A stretch of DNA of 64,000 nt from a virus (IMGVR_UViG_3300048592_001371:59554-123553); one strand, 5' to 3'; shown: positions 22,344-30,791, counted from the first letter of the stretch. The notes: generated by a model from the letters alone, not told the origin. Translations and numbers: made by a program.

Positions 22344-23693
22344 ATGCCTAAGATGGAACGCAAGACCGGCTTTGCCGGGGTAAAACCGCCACGGCGTGGC
22401 GGTAACAATGGGCCCAAGATGGAAGAGCTTTTTGACGTTCTCCAATGGCCCAAGAAGCCAGAGTACGTCGCATTCCGGTTCGTGCGCGAGGACCTTTTGG
22501 TTTCGGAAGGAGTCCACAAGGTCAAGATTCGCAAGAAAGACGGACAGGTGATCGAGATCACCAAGAAGTGCCTGGCCTACGATCCGGACACTCAAGAACG
22601 GGACAGCACCAAGAAATGTCCGTATTGCAAACTGGAGAACGCTCGTTTCTCCATGCGCTACTTTGCCAACGCAATCGTTCGTGACGTGCAAGAGAACGCA
22701 CCCCGGAAGCAGAAGCCACTGACCAAGGAAGAGAAGAAAACAGGCTTCAAGGATATCAATTCCGAATCCTGGACGCCTGTCCGGGTTGTTCGCATTCCCG
22801 CAACGGTGGCTGACAAGTTGCGCGAAATCGGCGAAAGGAACATTGTTAAGAAGGGCGACAAGAAGAAGTCGTTCTCCGTCACGCATCCGCAATACGGCAT
22901 CGACATCTCCATTCGTTTCGATCCGAAGAAACCCGGCACTGAGATGTACTCCGTGGACAAAGGAGAGCGCTCTCCTCTGACCGAGGAAGAGGAAGCTTAC
23001 TTGCTGTGGGATCTGACCAAGCTCCCACCCGTCGAAAGTCTTGAAGATGCCAAGGCGGAAGCTAAGAGCCTAGGCGAGCGCAACCCGGATGCCAAGAAGG
23101 GTAAGGGTCGCGATGAAGACGACGAGGACGAGGACGAAGATGATGACGAGGACGAAGACCTGAAGAAAAAGAAGGGTAAGGGCAAGTCCAAATCGAAACA
23201 CGATTCCGACGATGATGACGACGACGAGGACGAGGACGAAGAAGACGAGGACGACGAGGACGAAGAAGACGAAAAGCCCTCGAAGAAGTCGAAGTCCAAG
23301 AAGTCAAAATCGAAGTCCGACGACGAAGACGACGACGAATTAGACGACGAGGACGAGGAAGACGAAGAAGACGACGAGGACGAAAAGCCCTCGAAGAAAT
23401 CCAAGTCCAAGAAGTCGAAGTCAAAGTCAAAGAAATCGTCCGACGACGACGAGGAAGAAGACGATGATGACGAGGACGAAGACGACGAGGAGGAGGAAGA
23501 CGAAAAGCCCTCGAAGAAGTCGAAATCGAAGTCCAAGTCCAAGTCAAAGAAATCGTCCGACGATGACGATGACGATGACGACGATGACGACGATATAGAC
23601 CTCGATGACATGGACGAAGACGAGGAAGAAGACGAGGACGAAGAAGACGAAAAGCCCTCGAAGAAGTCGAAGTCCAAGAAGTCAAAGAAGTAA
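22344..23693 (+). CDS. gp32-type single-stranded DNA-binding protein with giant acidic/lysine tail
   Basis: A 449-residue protein preceded by AGGAGATAA. The core (about 1-235) parallels T4 gp32. Putative zinc ligands H58, C76, C92 and C95 (KKCPYCK) follow the His/Cys/Cys/Cys order of gp32. YFANAIVRDVQ aligns with YWANILV, and GIDISIRFDPKKPG follows. The C-terminal ~205 residues are low complexity: Asp/Glu blocks alternating with four near-identical KPSKKSKSK-type blocks. gp32-type proteins use a short acidic tail to recruit replication partners; here it is several times longer and mixed with Lys/Ser. It lies between the sigma-like and RecA genes, consistent with a replication/recombination role. 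Confidence 0.8.
   Translation: MPKMERKTGFAGVKPPRRGGNNGPKMEELFDVLQWPKKPEYVAFRFVREDLLVSEGVHKVKIRKKDGQVIEITKKCLAYDPDTQERDSTKKCPYCKLENARFSMRYFANAIVRDVQENAPRKQKPLTKEEKKTGFKDINSESWTPVRVVRIPATVADKLREIGERNIVKKGDKKKSFSVTHPQYGIDISIRFDPKKPGTEMYSVDKGERSPLTEEEEAYLLWDLTKLPPVESLEDAKAEAKSLGERNPDAKKGKGRDEDDEDEDEDDDEDEDLKKKKGKGKSKSKHDSDDDDDDEDEDEEDEDDEDEEDEKPSKKSKSKKSKSKSDDEDDDELDDEDEEDEEDDEDEKPSKKSKSKKSKSKSKKSSDDDEEEDDDDEDEDDEEEEDEKPSKKSKSKSKSKSKKSSDDDDDDDDDDDDIDLDDMDEDEEEDEDEEDEKPSKKSKSKKSKK
23268..23690 (+). repeat. Imperfect tandem repeats encoding the SSB tail
   Basis: The 20-mer GACGAAAAGCCCTCGAAGAA occurs at 23268, 23379, 23499 and 23646 (111, 120 and 147 nt apart), each time followed by Lys/Ser codons and then by a GAC/GAA-rich block. 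The array can expand or contract in frame and would be prone to slippage and assembly collapse. Confidence 0.85.
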
Positions 23694-23709
23694 CAGGTGT
23701 GGTGCGTTA

Positions 23710-23743
23710 GCGGGAGCCTCTTAGACGGGGTTCCCGCCTTTTT
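23710..23743 (+). terminator. Rho-independent terminator after SSB
   Basis: GCGGGA (23710-23715) pairs with TCCCGC (23732-23737), with additional GCC/GGG pairing inside, followed by CTTTTT. It sits between the SSB stop and the RecA/UvsX start, so the abundant SSB message could be insulated from the next gene. Confidence 0.8.
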
Positions 23744-23757
23744 GCAGAGGTATTCAC

Positions 23758-25155
23758 ATGGTCGCTCGAAAGAAAACGACTCGCGTAGAAAAAAGAAGCA
23801 AAAAAGCGAGTGAGGCAAAACCTAAATTTGCGTTCGACTACGGCGCCATCCTAGGCGACGTAGAGAAGAAATTTCGCATTACTTCCGGCTACGCCTCTAA
23901 TGTGGATCGGATGCATAGTGGCTCTTTGATTCTTGATCTGCTAACGGCAGGAGGAATCTACCCGGGACGCTGGTACTCCTTCATCGGAAAAGAAGCTTCA
24001 GGTAAGTCCACGGCCCTCATGTCTATAGCGGGCGCTTCTATTACGGCGAATGTCCCTCTTCGTCTCTACTATGACTTCGAAGGCTCGGTCGAAACTGGGT
24101 ATTTCTCGCAGATGCTTCCCATGAAGATATCCGTAGACGATCTCTTCGGTGTGAAGGACGCGAAGACAGGGAAGTACGTCAAGCGTGGTTTGATTGACCA
24201 CTACACTCCGGATGTGGCTGAAACGTTCTTCGATTCCGTAGCTTCCTTGCTCCGTCGCATGCCGGACAAGGTATTCGTCAAGGAGCGGAACAAGTGGTAT
24301 CTGGTGTTCGAGGACAACAAGCAGAACAAGACGTACAAAGAGCACTCTGACAGGTCTCTGTCTGGCGATGGCCATATCTACGTTGAAGCTGAGGACGGTT
24401 CGCCCCAGGCCGTGATATTCCTCGATTCGTATCCAGCAATGCTACCGGATCGTTTGGATGAAGACGATGCTGGTAGCGGTATGGCAGCCCAGGCCCGAAT
24501 GTTCTCCGAACAACTCAAGAAGGTTCGGCCAAAGTTGCGTCGCAAACACGTCACCGTTATCGGCGTCAATCAACTTCGTATGCGTCCGGGACCCAGCTTT
24601 GGAAACCCTGAATACGAGCCGTGTGGCGAGGCAGTGAAATTCGTAACCGACGGCCGTGTCATCATGCGCGCTGTATCCATTCCCAAGCACGCAGTCGGTA
24701 CTGGCAAAGTAGCAGAGGAAGACTCCGTCCTTTCAAAAGGGAATGACTCCTACCGCTACATCAAGTGCCAGATGGCTAAGAACAAAATGGGTCCGAATTT
24801 CCGCGAAGGCTACCTCCGTGTTTGGATGGACGATCCGAAAGGAAAAGGCCACGGCTTTGACCCAGTCTTTGACGTCTGGGAGTACCTGCATCTGACAGGT
24901 CAACTCAATGGCAACATGAAGAAATTCGAGATCACTATTGCCGAGACCAAAAAGACGTACAAGATGTCTTGGTACGATCTCAAAGAGCTTGTGCTGTGCA
25001 AAGGCGATGCTCTGAGGAAAGTGCATAAGAAGCTCAAACTCAAGGAACGGCTTGACCTGCGGAAGATAGCTCGGAGGCAGCTCAAAACTGGTGCCTCCGA
25101 ACTGCTCTATTCGGAAGCCAAGAACAAGGGCAAAGAGAAACCAACGGAGGAATGA
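23758..25155 (+). CDS. uvsX: RecA/UvsX-like recombinase
   Basis: A 465-residue protein with ribosome site AGAGG. After a basic N-terminus (about 20 residues, KKTTR ... KRSKK), the RecA core shows Walker A GKEASGKST at 77-85 with the catalytic-Glu segment YYDFEGSV, Walker B VIFLDSYPAM near 222-231, and an L2-like region near 265-282 (VIGVNQLRMRPG). Order and size fit phage UvsX-type recombinases, with a longer C-terminal domain. It would load on SSB-coated DNA and drive strand exchange for recombination-dependent replication. A dedicated UvsY loader was not recognised. Confidence 0.88.
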   Translation: MVARKKTTRVEKRSKKASEAKPKFAFDYGAILGDVEKKFRITSGYASNVDRMHSGSLILDLLTAGGIYPGRWYSFIGKEASGKSTALMSIAGASITANVPLRLYYDFEGSVETGYFSQMLPMKISVDDLFGVKDAKTGKYVKRGLIDHYTPDVAETFFDSVASLLRRMPDKVFVKERNKWYLVFEDNKQNKTYKEHSDRSLSGDGHIYVEAEDGSPQAVIFLDSYPAMLPDRLDEDDAGSGMAAQARMFSEQLKKVRPKLRRKHVTVIGVNQLRMRPGPSFGNPEYEPCGEAVKFVTDGRVIMRAVSIPKHAVGTGKVAEEDSVLSKGNDSYRYIKCQMAKNKMGPNFREGYLRVWMDDPKGKGHGFDPVFDVWEYLHLTGQLNGNMKKFEITIAETKKTYKMSWYDLKELVLCKGDALRKVHKKLKLKERLDLRKIARRQLKTGASELLYSEAKNKGKEKPTEE

Positions 25156-25157
25156 GA

Positions 25158-25706
25158 ATGATTCATGCACGCGAAGACTACAATCGAATCCAGGATCCGA
25201 AAAACCACATTGGCGAAAACGAGCCTGTGTTTTTGTTGCGCGCGAAGGATATATCGGCCCCGGCCACGGTAGAGAAGTGGGCCGAACTGAATCGCCTTCA
25301 CGGTGGTGATCCGGAGCTAACACGTTTAGCACAAAATCAGGCTCAAGCCATGCGTGTATGGCAGAGTGTCTACGGCTGCAAGGCCGCCGATTATCGAGGA
25401 GAACCTATGTGTGAAGCTTGTGGTGAAGAAGTCAAACCAGCGTACTCTTTTTCGGAAGCCCTTCATTGGATGAAGCAGGGCAAGAAGATGGCTCGTACCG
25501 GATGGAACGGTAAGAACATGTTCGTCTATCTCGTTCAAGGCAGTACATTCAATGTCAATCGTGCGCCTCTGCTCGGTATCTTCCCGGAAGGCACCGAGGT
25601 GACATATCGTCCTCATTTGGACATGAAGTACGCGGACGGAACATTCGGCGTTTGGCTGGCGTCACAGTCCGACATCCTGGCAGACGATTGGGTGATGGTG
25701 GAGTAA
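25158..25706 (+). CDS. DUF2829 domain protein with N-terminal extension
   Basis: A 182-residue protein. I prefer ATG 25158, 8 nt after GGAGG, to the ATG at 25152 that overlaps the UvsX stop. Residues about 20-80 form a separate helical module (VFLLRAKDISAPATVEKWA ... MRVWQSVYG) often seen in phage proteins. A C-x2-C pair follows, and then the DUF2829 domain from about residue 93: SFSEALHWMKQGKKMARTGWNG ... DMKYADGTFGVWLASQSDILADDWVMV. The function of DUF2829 is unknown. A second DUF2829-like protein follows directly. Confidence 0.75.
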   Translation: MIHAREDYNRIQDPKNHIGENEPVFLLRAKDISAPATVEKWAELNRLHGGDPELTRLAQNQAQAMRVWQSVYGCKAADYRGEPMCEACGEEVKPAYSFSEALHWMKQGKKMARTGWNGKNMFVYLVQGSTFNVNRAPLLGIFPEGTEVTYRPHLDMKYADGTFGVWLASQSDILADDWVMVE

Positions 25707-26258
25707 ATGGAATACTCGGCAGATCGGTTGCCTTTCATGAAATTCGATGTGAGACTACCGGTCTTGTCTGAGGAGGGAACACCTCTTTTCAAAGTTCTGC
25801 TACCCGAGTGTACCGAGTACGAGTCAAGCGTGATTTGTGCCGATCTGACTACGTGCTCGGTTCGAGCCTTTGTTCGGAACGGCGAGCAATTGACTGACGT
25901 CCGTTTGAATACCTCCATTCTGGGAATAGTACCCTTGTTCTCGGATGGATCGCCGTATTCAGAAACTGTGTGGAGTGAACGGCCAGGGGGCTCGGAGCCC
26001 TCGATCACAATACGCCCGACTTGTTCCTCCATCACCAAAAACCTGATACCGCCAACGCGGCTTTTTCCGTTTCACAGAGCTCTGAAGCTGATGCTAAATG
26101 GAAACATTGCGCATCGAGAAAGCATCCAGCCTACGAAGCACTTGTTCCTATTCTGTAAAAAGATAGTGTATCGTAGCATGGATAATCCAGACCTCTGCTT
26201 CTATTACACACCCACGATAGAAGACATGCTGGCAACGGACTGGACGATTTCCGATTGA
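25707..26258 (+). CDS. DUF2829-like protein, divergent
   Basis: A 183-residue protein starting on the base after the preceding stop. The C-terminal 65 residues repeat the DUF2829 plan (FHRALKLMLNGNIAHRES ... CFYYTPTIEDMLATDWTISD), although the central Trp-Asn-Gly is replaced. The first 110 residues are a different beta-rich region rich in Cys and Ser without a recognised family. Tandem arrangement with the previous gene suggests duplication and divergence. Confidence 0.6.
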   Translation: MEYSADRLPFMKFDVRLPVLSEEGTPLFKVLLPECTEYESSVICADLTTCSVRAFVRNGEQLTDVRLNTSILGIVPLFSDGSPYSETVWSERPGGSEPSITIRPTCSSITKNLIPPTRLFPFHRALKLMLNGNIAHRESIQPTKHLFLFCKKIVYRSMDNPDLCFYYTPTIEDMLATDWTISD

Positions 26259-26315
26259 ATCAATAAATAGCCCGAAGCGGGTAGCAGACCATTTTTCAAC
26301 ATTAGGAGTCCTACT

Positions 26316-26618
26316 ATGGCTAGAGCCAAAAAGAGCACCGCTGAGGCGGAAGATACCGAAAAGAAGGTGAAGAAGGTTCGCAAGGTCCGGAAAGCCAAGG
26401 CCGAGAAGCCCGCCAAGCCGGAGAAAAAGGTCCGTAAGGTCCGCAAGACAAAAGCCGAGAAGCCCGTCAAAGAAAAGAAGACGCGCCGAGTCAAGGCGAA
26501 AGTGAAGGCGGACAAGCCGGTGAAGGAGAAGAAACCCCGGGTCAAAAAGACCAAAGCGGCGAAGCCTGTCAAGAAGACACGGAAGGTCCGCAGGTCGAAA
26601 AAGGCCGATTCCGAGTAA
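26316..26618 (+). CDS. Lysine-rich histone H1-like protein
   Basis: A 100-residue protein preceded by TTAGGAG. It is almost entirely Lys, Arg, Ala, Val, Pro and Glu, in repeats of the type KVRKVRKAKAEKPxK (about five copies). It has no hydrophobic core, so it is intrinsically disordered and strongly basic, like the tail of histone H1 or AlgP. It probably binds or condenses DNA, or binds the acidic tail of the SSB encoded 2.6 kb upstream. An AATAAATAG element stands about 45 nt before the gene, and a strong terminator follows. Confidence 0.75.
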   Translation: MARAKKSTAEAEDTEKKVKKVRKVRKAKAEKPAKPEKKVRKVRKTKAEKPVKEKKTRRVKAKVKADKPVKEKKPRVKKTKAAKPVKKTRKVRRSKKADSE

Positions 26619-26626
26619 CAACTCCG

Positions 26627-26680
26627 ACAGGGTATCGCGGTCACTAGAAATCACCTAGCCGCGATACCCTGTTTGTTTTT
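26627..26680 (+). terminator. Strong rho-independent terminator after histone-like gene
   Basis: A perfect 14-bp stem, ACAGGGTATCGCGG (26627-26640) and CCGCGATACCCTGT (26659-26672), with an 18-nt loop and tail TTGTTTTT. It ends on the base before the gp47 start codon, leaving no space for a ribosome-binding site between tail and ATG. Confidence 0.92.
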
Positions 26681-27715
26681 ATGACTATGTGGACAGAAGG
26701 TATTGCGATCGGTGACTTGCACACCGACAAAGCCAACTTGGCTAAGTATTTCGACGATCCATTAGCCCTGCAAATGAAGGCCGTCGACAAGCGTCTCCAA
26801 TACGCATTGGGGCGCGGAATCCGCTACGTCCTCTTCTTGGGCGACATCTGTGAATACGTCCAGATGTCGGAAGCGGCTCGCGTCGCTTTCCTGCGCCTAC
26901 TCAAGAAGTATGATGGGAGGCTAGAAATCTACATCATTCTCGGCAATCACGACTACGCAGAGAGTGGGGTTCATAGTCTGCTATCCTTCATCGAGATGTG
27001 CCGACATGGTATGTTTGAGACCGTTCACGTCTTCGACACGCCTCAGATTGTAGAGCTTGGAAAAGTGCCGTTTCACTTCTTGCCCTACCCACATACCAAA
27101 CCCTTGGACAAATCGCCGGGGGTTTGCGTAGCACACTACGAGGTACGTGGAGCCAAGCGGGACAACGGTCGTATCATCAAGGAAGGGGACACACCAGAAT
27201 TCAAAAGGCACATGTTCATACAGGGACATTTGCATACGCCTCAGGTAGTGGGAAGACACGTCTACGCAGGTACTCTGTATCAGATGTCCTTTGGCGAAAC
27301 GCTCGACAAAGGCTTTCTACGCTTCCGTTGTCGGATAGTAGACGGACAGTTGGAATTCAAGCATAAACACGTATCAATCGAGCCTGAGTTCAAGCTTGTA
27401 AATTTGGTAGTAGAGGACAAACAGGATCTGAAGAAGATAACGAGTGATCCGACTACCCGATACAAACTCTTTGTCCAGGAGGACGTCTCGATCCCGAACG
27501 ACTTCCTGTTAAAGCACACAAACATTGTGAACCGTTTGTCGTTCTCTTCGCAGGAAGAACTCCAGGCCTTGGAGAACGAAGAATTTGCACTAGAGACACA
27601 GTCAATAGAGCTGTCTCATGAGAGGTTGCTGCCCAATTTTTTGAAGAAGAAGTTGGGACTAGGCAAGCCGCAGATCAACCGAGCACTTGAGCTGTTGGAC
27701 AGGTTCAAAAAATGA
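26681..27715 (+). CDS. 47: gp47/SbcD/Mre11-type recombination nuclease subunit
   Basis: A 344-residue calcineurin-fold phosphoesterase with the Mre11/SbcD metal motifs in order: GDLHTD (D12, H14), LGDICE near 54, LGNHDYAES near 89, an AHYEVRG His near 150, and GHLHTP near 185. With gp46, encoded at 35018, it would form the T4-type nuclease that resects double-strand ends. Start: ATG 26681 directly abuts the preceding terminator and ATG 26687 is the alternative; neither has a Shine-Dalgarno site. It overlaps the next gene by 4 nt. Confidence 0.88.
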   Translation: MTMWTEGIAIGDLHTDKANLAKYFDDPLALQMKAVDKRLQYALGRGIRYVLFLGDICEYVQMSEAARVAFLRLLKKYDGRLEIYIILGNHDYAESGVHSLLSFIEMCRHGMFETVHVFDTPQIVELGKVPFHFLPYPHTKPLDKSPGVCVAHYEVRGAKRDNGRIIKEGDTPEFKRHMFIQGHLHTPQVVGRHVYAGTLYQMSFGETLDKGFLRFRCRIVDGQLEFKHKHVSIEPEFKLVNLVVEDKQDLKKITSDPTTRYKLFVQEDVSIPNDFLLKHTNIVNRLSFSSQEELQALENEEFALETQSIELSHERLLPNFLKKKLGLGKPQINRALELLDRFKK

Positions 27716-28377
27716 AAACCATCTCGGTACAGGTAGGAACGCGTACCTTTCAATTGGAGCGTTCTGATCCTGTCAGCGTAATCGGTGATGAGGAGTTAGA
27801 CCATCACCTGTACCATCTTGGGAGTGTGTGCTGGCGTTTCTTCAGTTCCTATATCGATCAGTTGTCGAAGAAGATTCTGGATGGGACGTTGAAGTCGAAT
27901 AGCATCTATAGTGAGGCTCTTGAAGACGTTAGGACTTTGGTAGAGAAACCGGACATAGCAGACACACTTTCTCGCTACGAAGTGCTGTTCCAGTATCGTC
28001 GCCTTATGCGACTGGTCAATCAAATAGATTGGTCCGGTGCCGAATATTTGGAACCAGGAAGTGTTACGCGTGATTTGGTATCCCGGGTAGACACCTACTT
28101 TAATCAAGCGCGTACCGATCAACATTTTGTGTTCTTGAACGTGCTGCAGAGCAAACGCGTCCCCAAGCAGTTGATCGATCTGTTAGATGCTCCAAGGGTG
28201 GTGGCGGTAACGGCTAAGAAAAGGCGTTTGACTACTGAGCCAGCCTTGGGAGTAGAGCTGACCGTTTATACCGCCATTGAAGGATCGGATGACGACTTGG
28301 GTCAGATCGATAGCGTATTCCTGCTGCGTCAAGGACTGGATGGCTATCAAGGCATGCCGTTGGAGCAACACCTGTGA
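27712..28377 (+). CDS. Unknown protein coupled to gp47
   Basis: A 221-residue protein overlapping the gp47 stop by 4 nt (ATGA). It is helix-rich in the first 150 residues and beta-rich at the end, with no cysteine clusters, P-loop or metal motif. Translational coupling to gp47 and position just before the clamp loader suggest a role in recombination or replication, without direct evidence. Confidence 0.7.
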   Translation: MKTISVQVGTRTFQLERSDPVSVIGDEELDHHLYHLGSVCWRFFSSYIDQLSKKILDGTLKSNSIYSEALEDVRTLVEKPDIADTLSRYEVLFQYRRLMRLVNQIDWSGAEYLEPGSVTRDLVSRVDTYFNQARTDQHFVFLNVLQSKRVPKQLIDLLDAPRVVAVTAKKRRLTTEPALGVELTVYTAIEGSDDDLGQIDSVFLLRQGLDGYQGMPLEQHL

Positions 28378-28379
28378 AG

Positions 28380-28388
28380 TGTAAATAG
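28380..28388 (+). promoter_or_regulatory. Promoter-like box TGTAAATAG upstream of clamp loader
   Basis: TGTAAATAG ends 13 nt before the clamp-loader ATG. If it acts as a -10 element, the transcript would start only a few bases before the start codon. Confidence 0.5.
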
Positions 28389-28401
28389 ACTGGACACGTT
28401 G

Positions 28402-29493
28402 ATGGCAACAGACAAAACAATGAAAGCAGTACAGCCTTGGGCAACCAAGTATCGTCCGCGCAAGTTCGGAGAAGTCGTAGGACAAGACGACGTAGTGATG
28501 CGTCTTCGCGGTATCATCAAAAGCCGGGCCTTGCCGAACGCCATTCTGTTCGCAGGCCCGTCTGGCTGCGGCAAAACTACGTTGGCTCGCATTTTTGCTC
28601 GCTATGTGAATTGCGACGAAGGAACGCTCTGCGGCAAATGTCCGTCCTGTTTGGAGCCGTTTGACAACCACCCAGATATTCTGGAGACGAATGCCGCCGA
28701 TGCACGGGGTATTGACGACATCCGCAATCTGATACGGCAAGCGCAATTCAAACCGCGGAACCATATTCGGGTGTTCATCATTGACGAAACGCATCAGCTG
28801 ACGCCGCAGGCCCAGCAAGCGTTCCTCAAACCTTTGGAACAGCCACCGTCGCATACGCTGTATATCTTCTGCACTACGGATCCGCAAAAGTTCACGGACG
28901 CAATGTTGAACCGTTGTCAGAGGATGGAAATTCTCCTACCGTCGAAAGAAGCTCTGATCGAACGGTTGAAGAAGATTGCGGAGAAGGAAAGCCTCAAGAT
29001 TGAGAATAGCGTGTATGCCGCGGCTGCGGAGTATTCCGGCGGTCACGTTCGCAGCGCTATTAACATCCTGGAGGGAGCGGCGCAGATGTTGCGCGCTGAT
29101 CCGAAGATCGAGACGAAGAAGCTCGTTAAGAAGTTGGCTGCGAATACCGAGCCCGAATCAGCAATGGTCGCTGTCAAGATATTGCTTGGCCTGTATCTTG
29201 GCAAGAAGAAACCTGTTGTAGCAGCAATCTTCGATTGCAGCAATGCGATCGAGTTGCTGAATTTGTGTCTGCGTATGAACCAATACCTGATTGGTACAGA
29301 GTATGCGCCTGAGAGCCGCAACATTTGGCATACCGCAGATTTGAAACGCTTCAAGGTGCTTGTGAAAGACAAGTGCCCTGACGTTTCTGTTTCGCACTTC
29401 CTTGAGGTGCACAAAAGGTTGGTAGACCTGCGAGCGGAGTTGCAAAACTTTGCTGTCGCGGAAATTCCCTTACTCTTAGCGAGGCTAACATGA
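28402..29493 (+). CDS. Clamp loader large subunit (gp44/DnaX-type AAA+ ATPase)
   Basis: A 363-residue protein. ATG 28402 is preferred over the TTG just before it. Elements in order: WATKYRPRKFGEVVGQ N-terminal signature, Walker A GPSGCGKT at 52-59, a DnaX-type four-cysteine zinc finger (C71, C77, C80, C83), Walker B IIDETHQL near 127-134, sensor 1 FCTTDPQKF and the arginine-finger NRCQ segment near 173-176. The zinc finger is a bacterial gamma/tau feature rather than a T4 gp44 one. It would load the three-domain sliding clamp encoded at 62936. No recognisable small clamp-loader subunit was found. Confidence 0.9.
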   Translation: MATDKTMKAVQPWATKYRPRKFGEVVGQDDVVMRLRGIIKSRALPNAILFAGPSGCGKTTLARIFARYVNCDEGTLCGKCPSCLEPFDNHPDILETNAADARGIDDIRNLIRQAQFKPRNHIRVFIIDETHQLTPQAQQAFLKPLEQPPSHTLYIFCTTDPQKFTDAMLNRCQRMEILLPSKEALIERLKKIAEKESLKIENSVYAAAAEYSGGHVRSAINILEGAAQMLRADPKIETKKLVKKLAANTEPESAMVAVKILLGLYLGKKKPVVAAIFDCSNAIELLNLCLRMNQYLIGTEYAPESRNIWHTADLKRFKVLVKDKCPDVSVSHFLEVHKRLVDLRAELQNFAVAEIPLLLARLT

Positions 29494-29882
29494 TCATGAC
29501 CACCTTCAACAAGGCTGGTAGCAAAAAGGTTCGGACAATTGGTTTGACCAAGCTGGCAATCTCTGCCAAGGCCACCGTAGAACAGGACGCACTGCCTGCC
29601 AATAACTTCGACGTTACGGCCTCGAAGCTCCGTTTGGCCGAAGACGTGCTGGCCGCAGCTTGCAACAGCCCGTGGCTCGACAAGGCACCCTCCCGGGCTG
29701 TTGCAATGGAAAGACTCACAGAGGAGCTGCGTCTGTACTTAACGCAGCCGCGCTTCGATCATCTGAGCCTCCAAATGGAGCATGAGAAGCTCAAGCAAGA
29801 ACACGAGGCTCTCAAGCGCAGCCACATATCCCTCAAGGGCGCCTTCACCAAGCAACAGAAAAAGAGCGAGGCCGCGAAATGA
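29490..29882 (+). CDS. Unknown, coiled-coil protein
   Basis: A 130-residue protein overlapping the clamp loader stop by 4 nt. The C-terminal 45 residues form a Glu/Lys/His-rich coiled coil (LQMEHEKLKQEHEALKRSH) and the N-terminal half is basic then helical. No family is recognised. It is coupled to the next gene by a 4-nt overlap. Confidence 0.7.
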   Translation: MIMTTFNKAGSKKVRTIGLTKLAISAKATVEQDALPANNFDVTASKLRLAEDVLAAACNSPWLDKAPSRAVAMERLTEELRLYLTQPRFDHLSLQMEHEKLKQEHEALKRSHISLKGAFTKQQKKSEAAK

Positions 29883-30370
29883 GCGAGGCGATCGGACAAA
29901 CCTCAGCACCTGCTCTCACAGGTCCCAAGACTCTTGAACAGCGCGTTCGAGTACGTGTCCAGGAGTCGATCAACAGCGTTCTGGAAGACGAGGAACTGAA
30001 CAAGCTCGTGGACGATGAGCTGGTCAAACTTCTCAAGGGACACACGATACCCGCACGTGACAGTTGGACCAAACCGGTGGAGCATCCACCTGTGCTTCCC
30101 CTCTGGGTGAAATCCGAAGCCGAAGCCCAGATGAAAGCGCGTCTTGCGGCGCGAATCACGGAGCTGCTCAACGCACCTGAATTCCAGATAAATCGTTCCT
30201 ACGATGGGTCGTCCTCGAATCCCTTGATCGAATTCGGTCCCGAACTGGAGAAGGCGTTCCGAGCAATCGCTCCTTTACTGGTGCAGAACATGTTCGGAGA
30301 GCTGATTGCGTTCTCTATTCAGCAAATGAAGAACGCGCTCATGAATCAGAATTCGGGTCGAGGTTACTGA
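29879..30370 (+). CDS. Unknown, acidic helical protein
   Basis: A 163-residue, mostly helical protein with an LEDEELNKLVDDELVKLL segment near residues 36-53. Start overlaps the preceding stop (ATGA). No motif indicates a reaction. It lies in a run of small genes leading to the PAAR protein, which suggests but does not prove a baseplate or assembly role. Confidence 0.65.
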   Translation: MSEAIGQTSAPALTGPKTLEQRVRVRVQESINSVLEDEELNKLVDDELVKLLKGHTIPARDSWTKPVEHPPVLPLWVKSEAEAQMKARLAARITELLNAPEFQINRSYDGSSSNPLIEFGPELEKAFRAIAPLLVQNMFGELIAFSIQQMKNALMNQNSGRGY

Positions 30371-30371
30371 G

Positions 30372-30791
30372 ATGGAGACTCTGATGCGTTCGTCACTGCT
30401 GTCCTGGTTCCACAAACTCCTGTACGGGAAACGCGAGCAAAAACAGTTGCCACGTACCTTGGATAAAATCCTGAACATCGACGTGGTACGTGGACATGAC
30501 AGTCTGGACGTGCATCTGGACAAACCACTACGCATCTATGCACCGCTAATCGTACTCCGTTCGACCGAGGCCGGACTATGGTTGAACCCACAGATAGACA
30601 ACATTCCGGCATTGGTAGAACGATTCGAGCGTGAGCAGGACAGACACCGAGCCGGAAATTTCGTGCACGTTCCATTCAAGCAAATGCTGGCCCACAAGAG
30701 GGCTCACCAGTCAAGCGCCATGTTCAAAGCGGAGGCCTATCGGAAAAAGAAAGGCTGTGGGAAATGCGGCGGTTGTTCAGGTTGTCACTGA
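30372..30791 (+). CDS. Unknown with C-terminal Cys/Gly cluster
   Basis: A 139-residue protein ending in KKKGCGKCGGCSGCH: four cysteines and a terminal His within 13 residues, likely binding zinc or an iron-sulfur cluster. The middle has beta strands (LNIDVVRGHDSLDVHL). The start ATG 30372 lies 1 nt after the preceding stop. No known family. Confidence 0.65.
   Translation: METLMRSSLLSWFHKLLYGKREQKQLPRTLDKILNIDVVRGHDSLDVHLDKPLRIYAPLIVLRSTEAGLWLNPQIDNIPALVERFEREQDRHRAGNFVHVPFKQMLAHKRAHQSSAMFKAEAYRKKKGCGKCGGCSGCH

Noticed and set aside
23100-23690. CRISPR-like array because of regularly recurring 20-mers
   Set aside because: The repeats are in frame, irregularly spaced (111, 120, 147 nt) and encode the Lys/Ser blocks of the SSB tail.
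22997-23818. Long minus-strand frame encoding a Ser/Asp/Phe-rich protein
   Set aside because: It is the mirror image of the low-complexity SSB tail on the + strand and has no ribosome site or family match.
27395-27402. TGTAAATT inside gp47 as another promoter box
   Set aside because: It deviates at the last base and no start codon follows within 300 nt, so it is probably coincidental.
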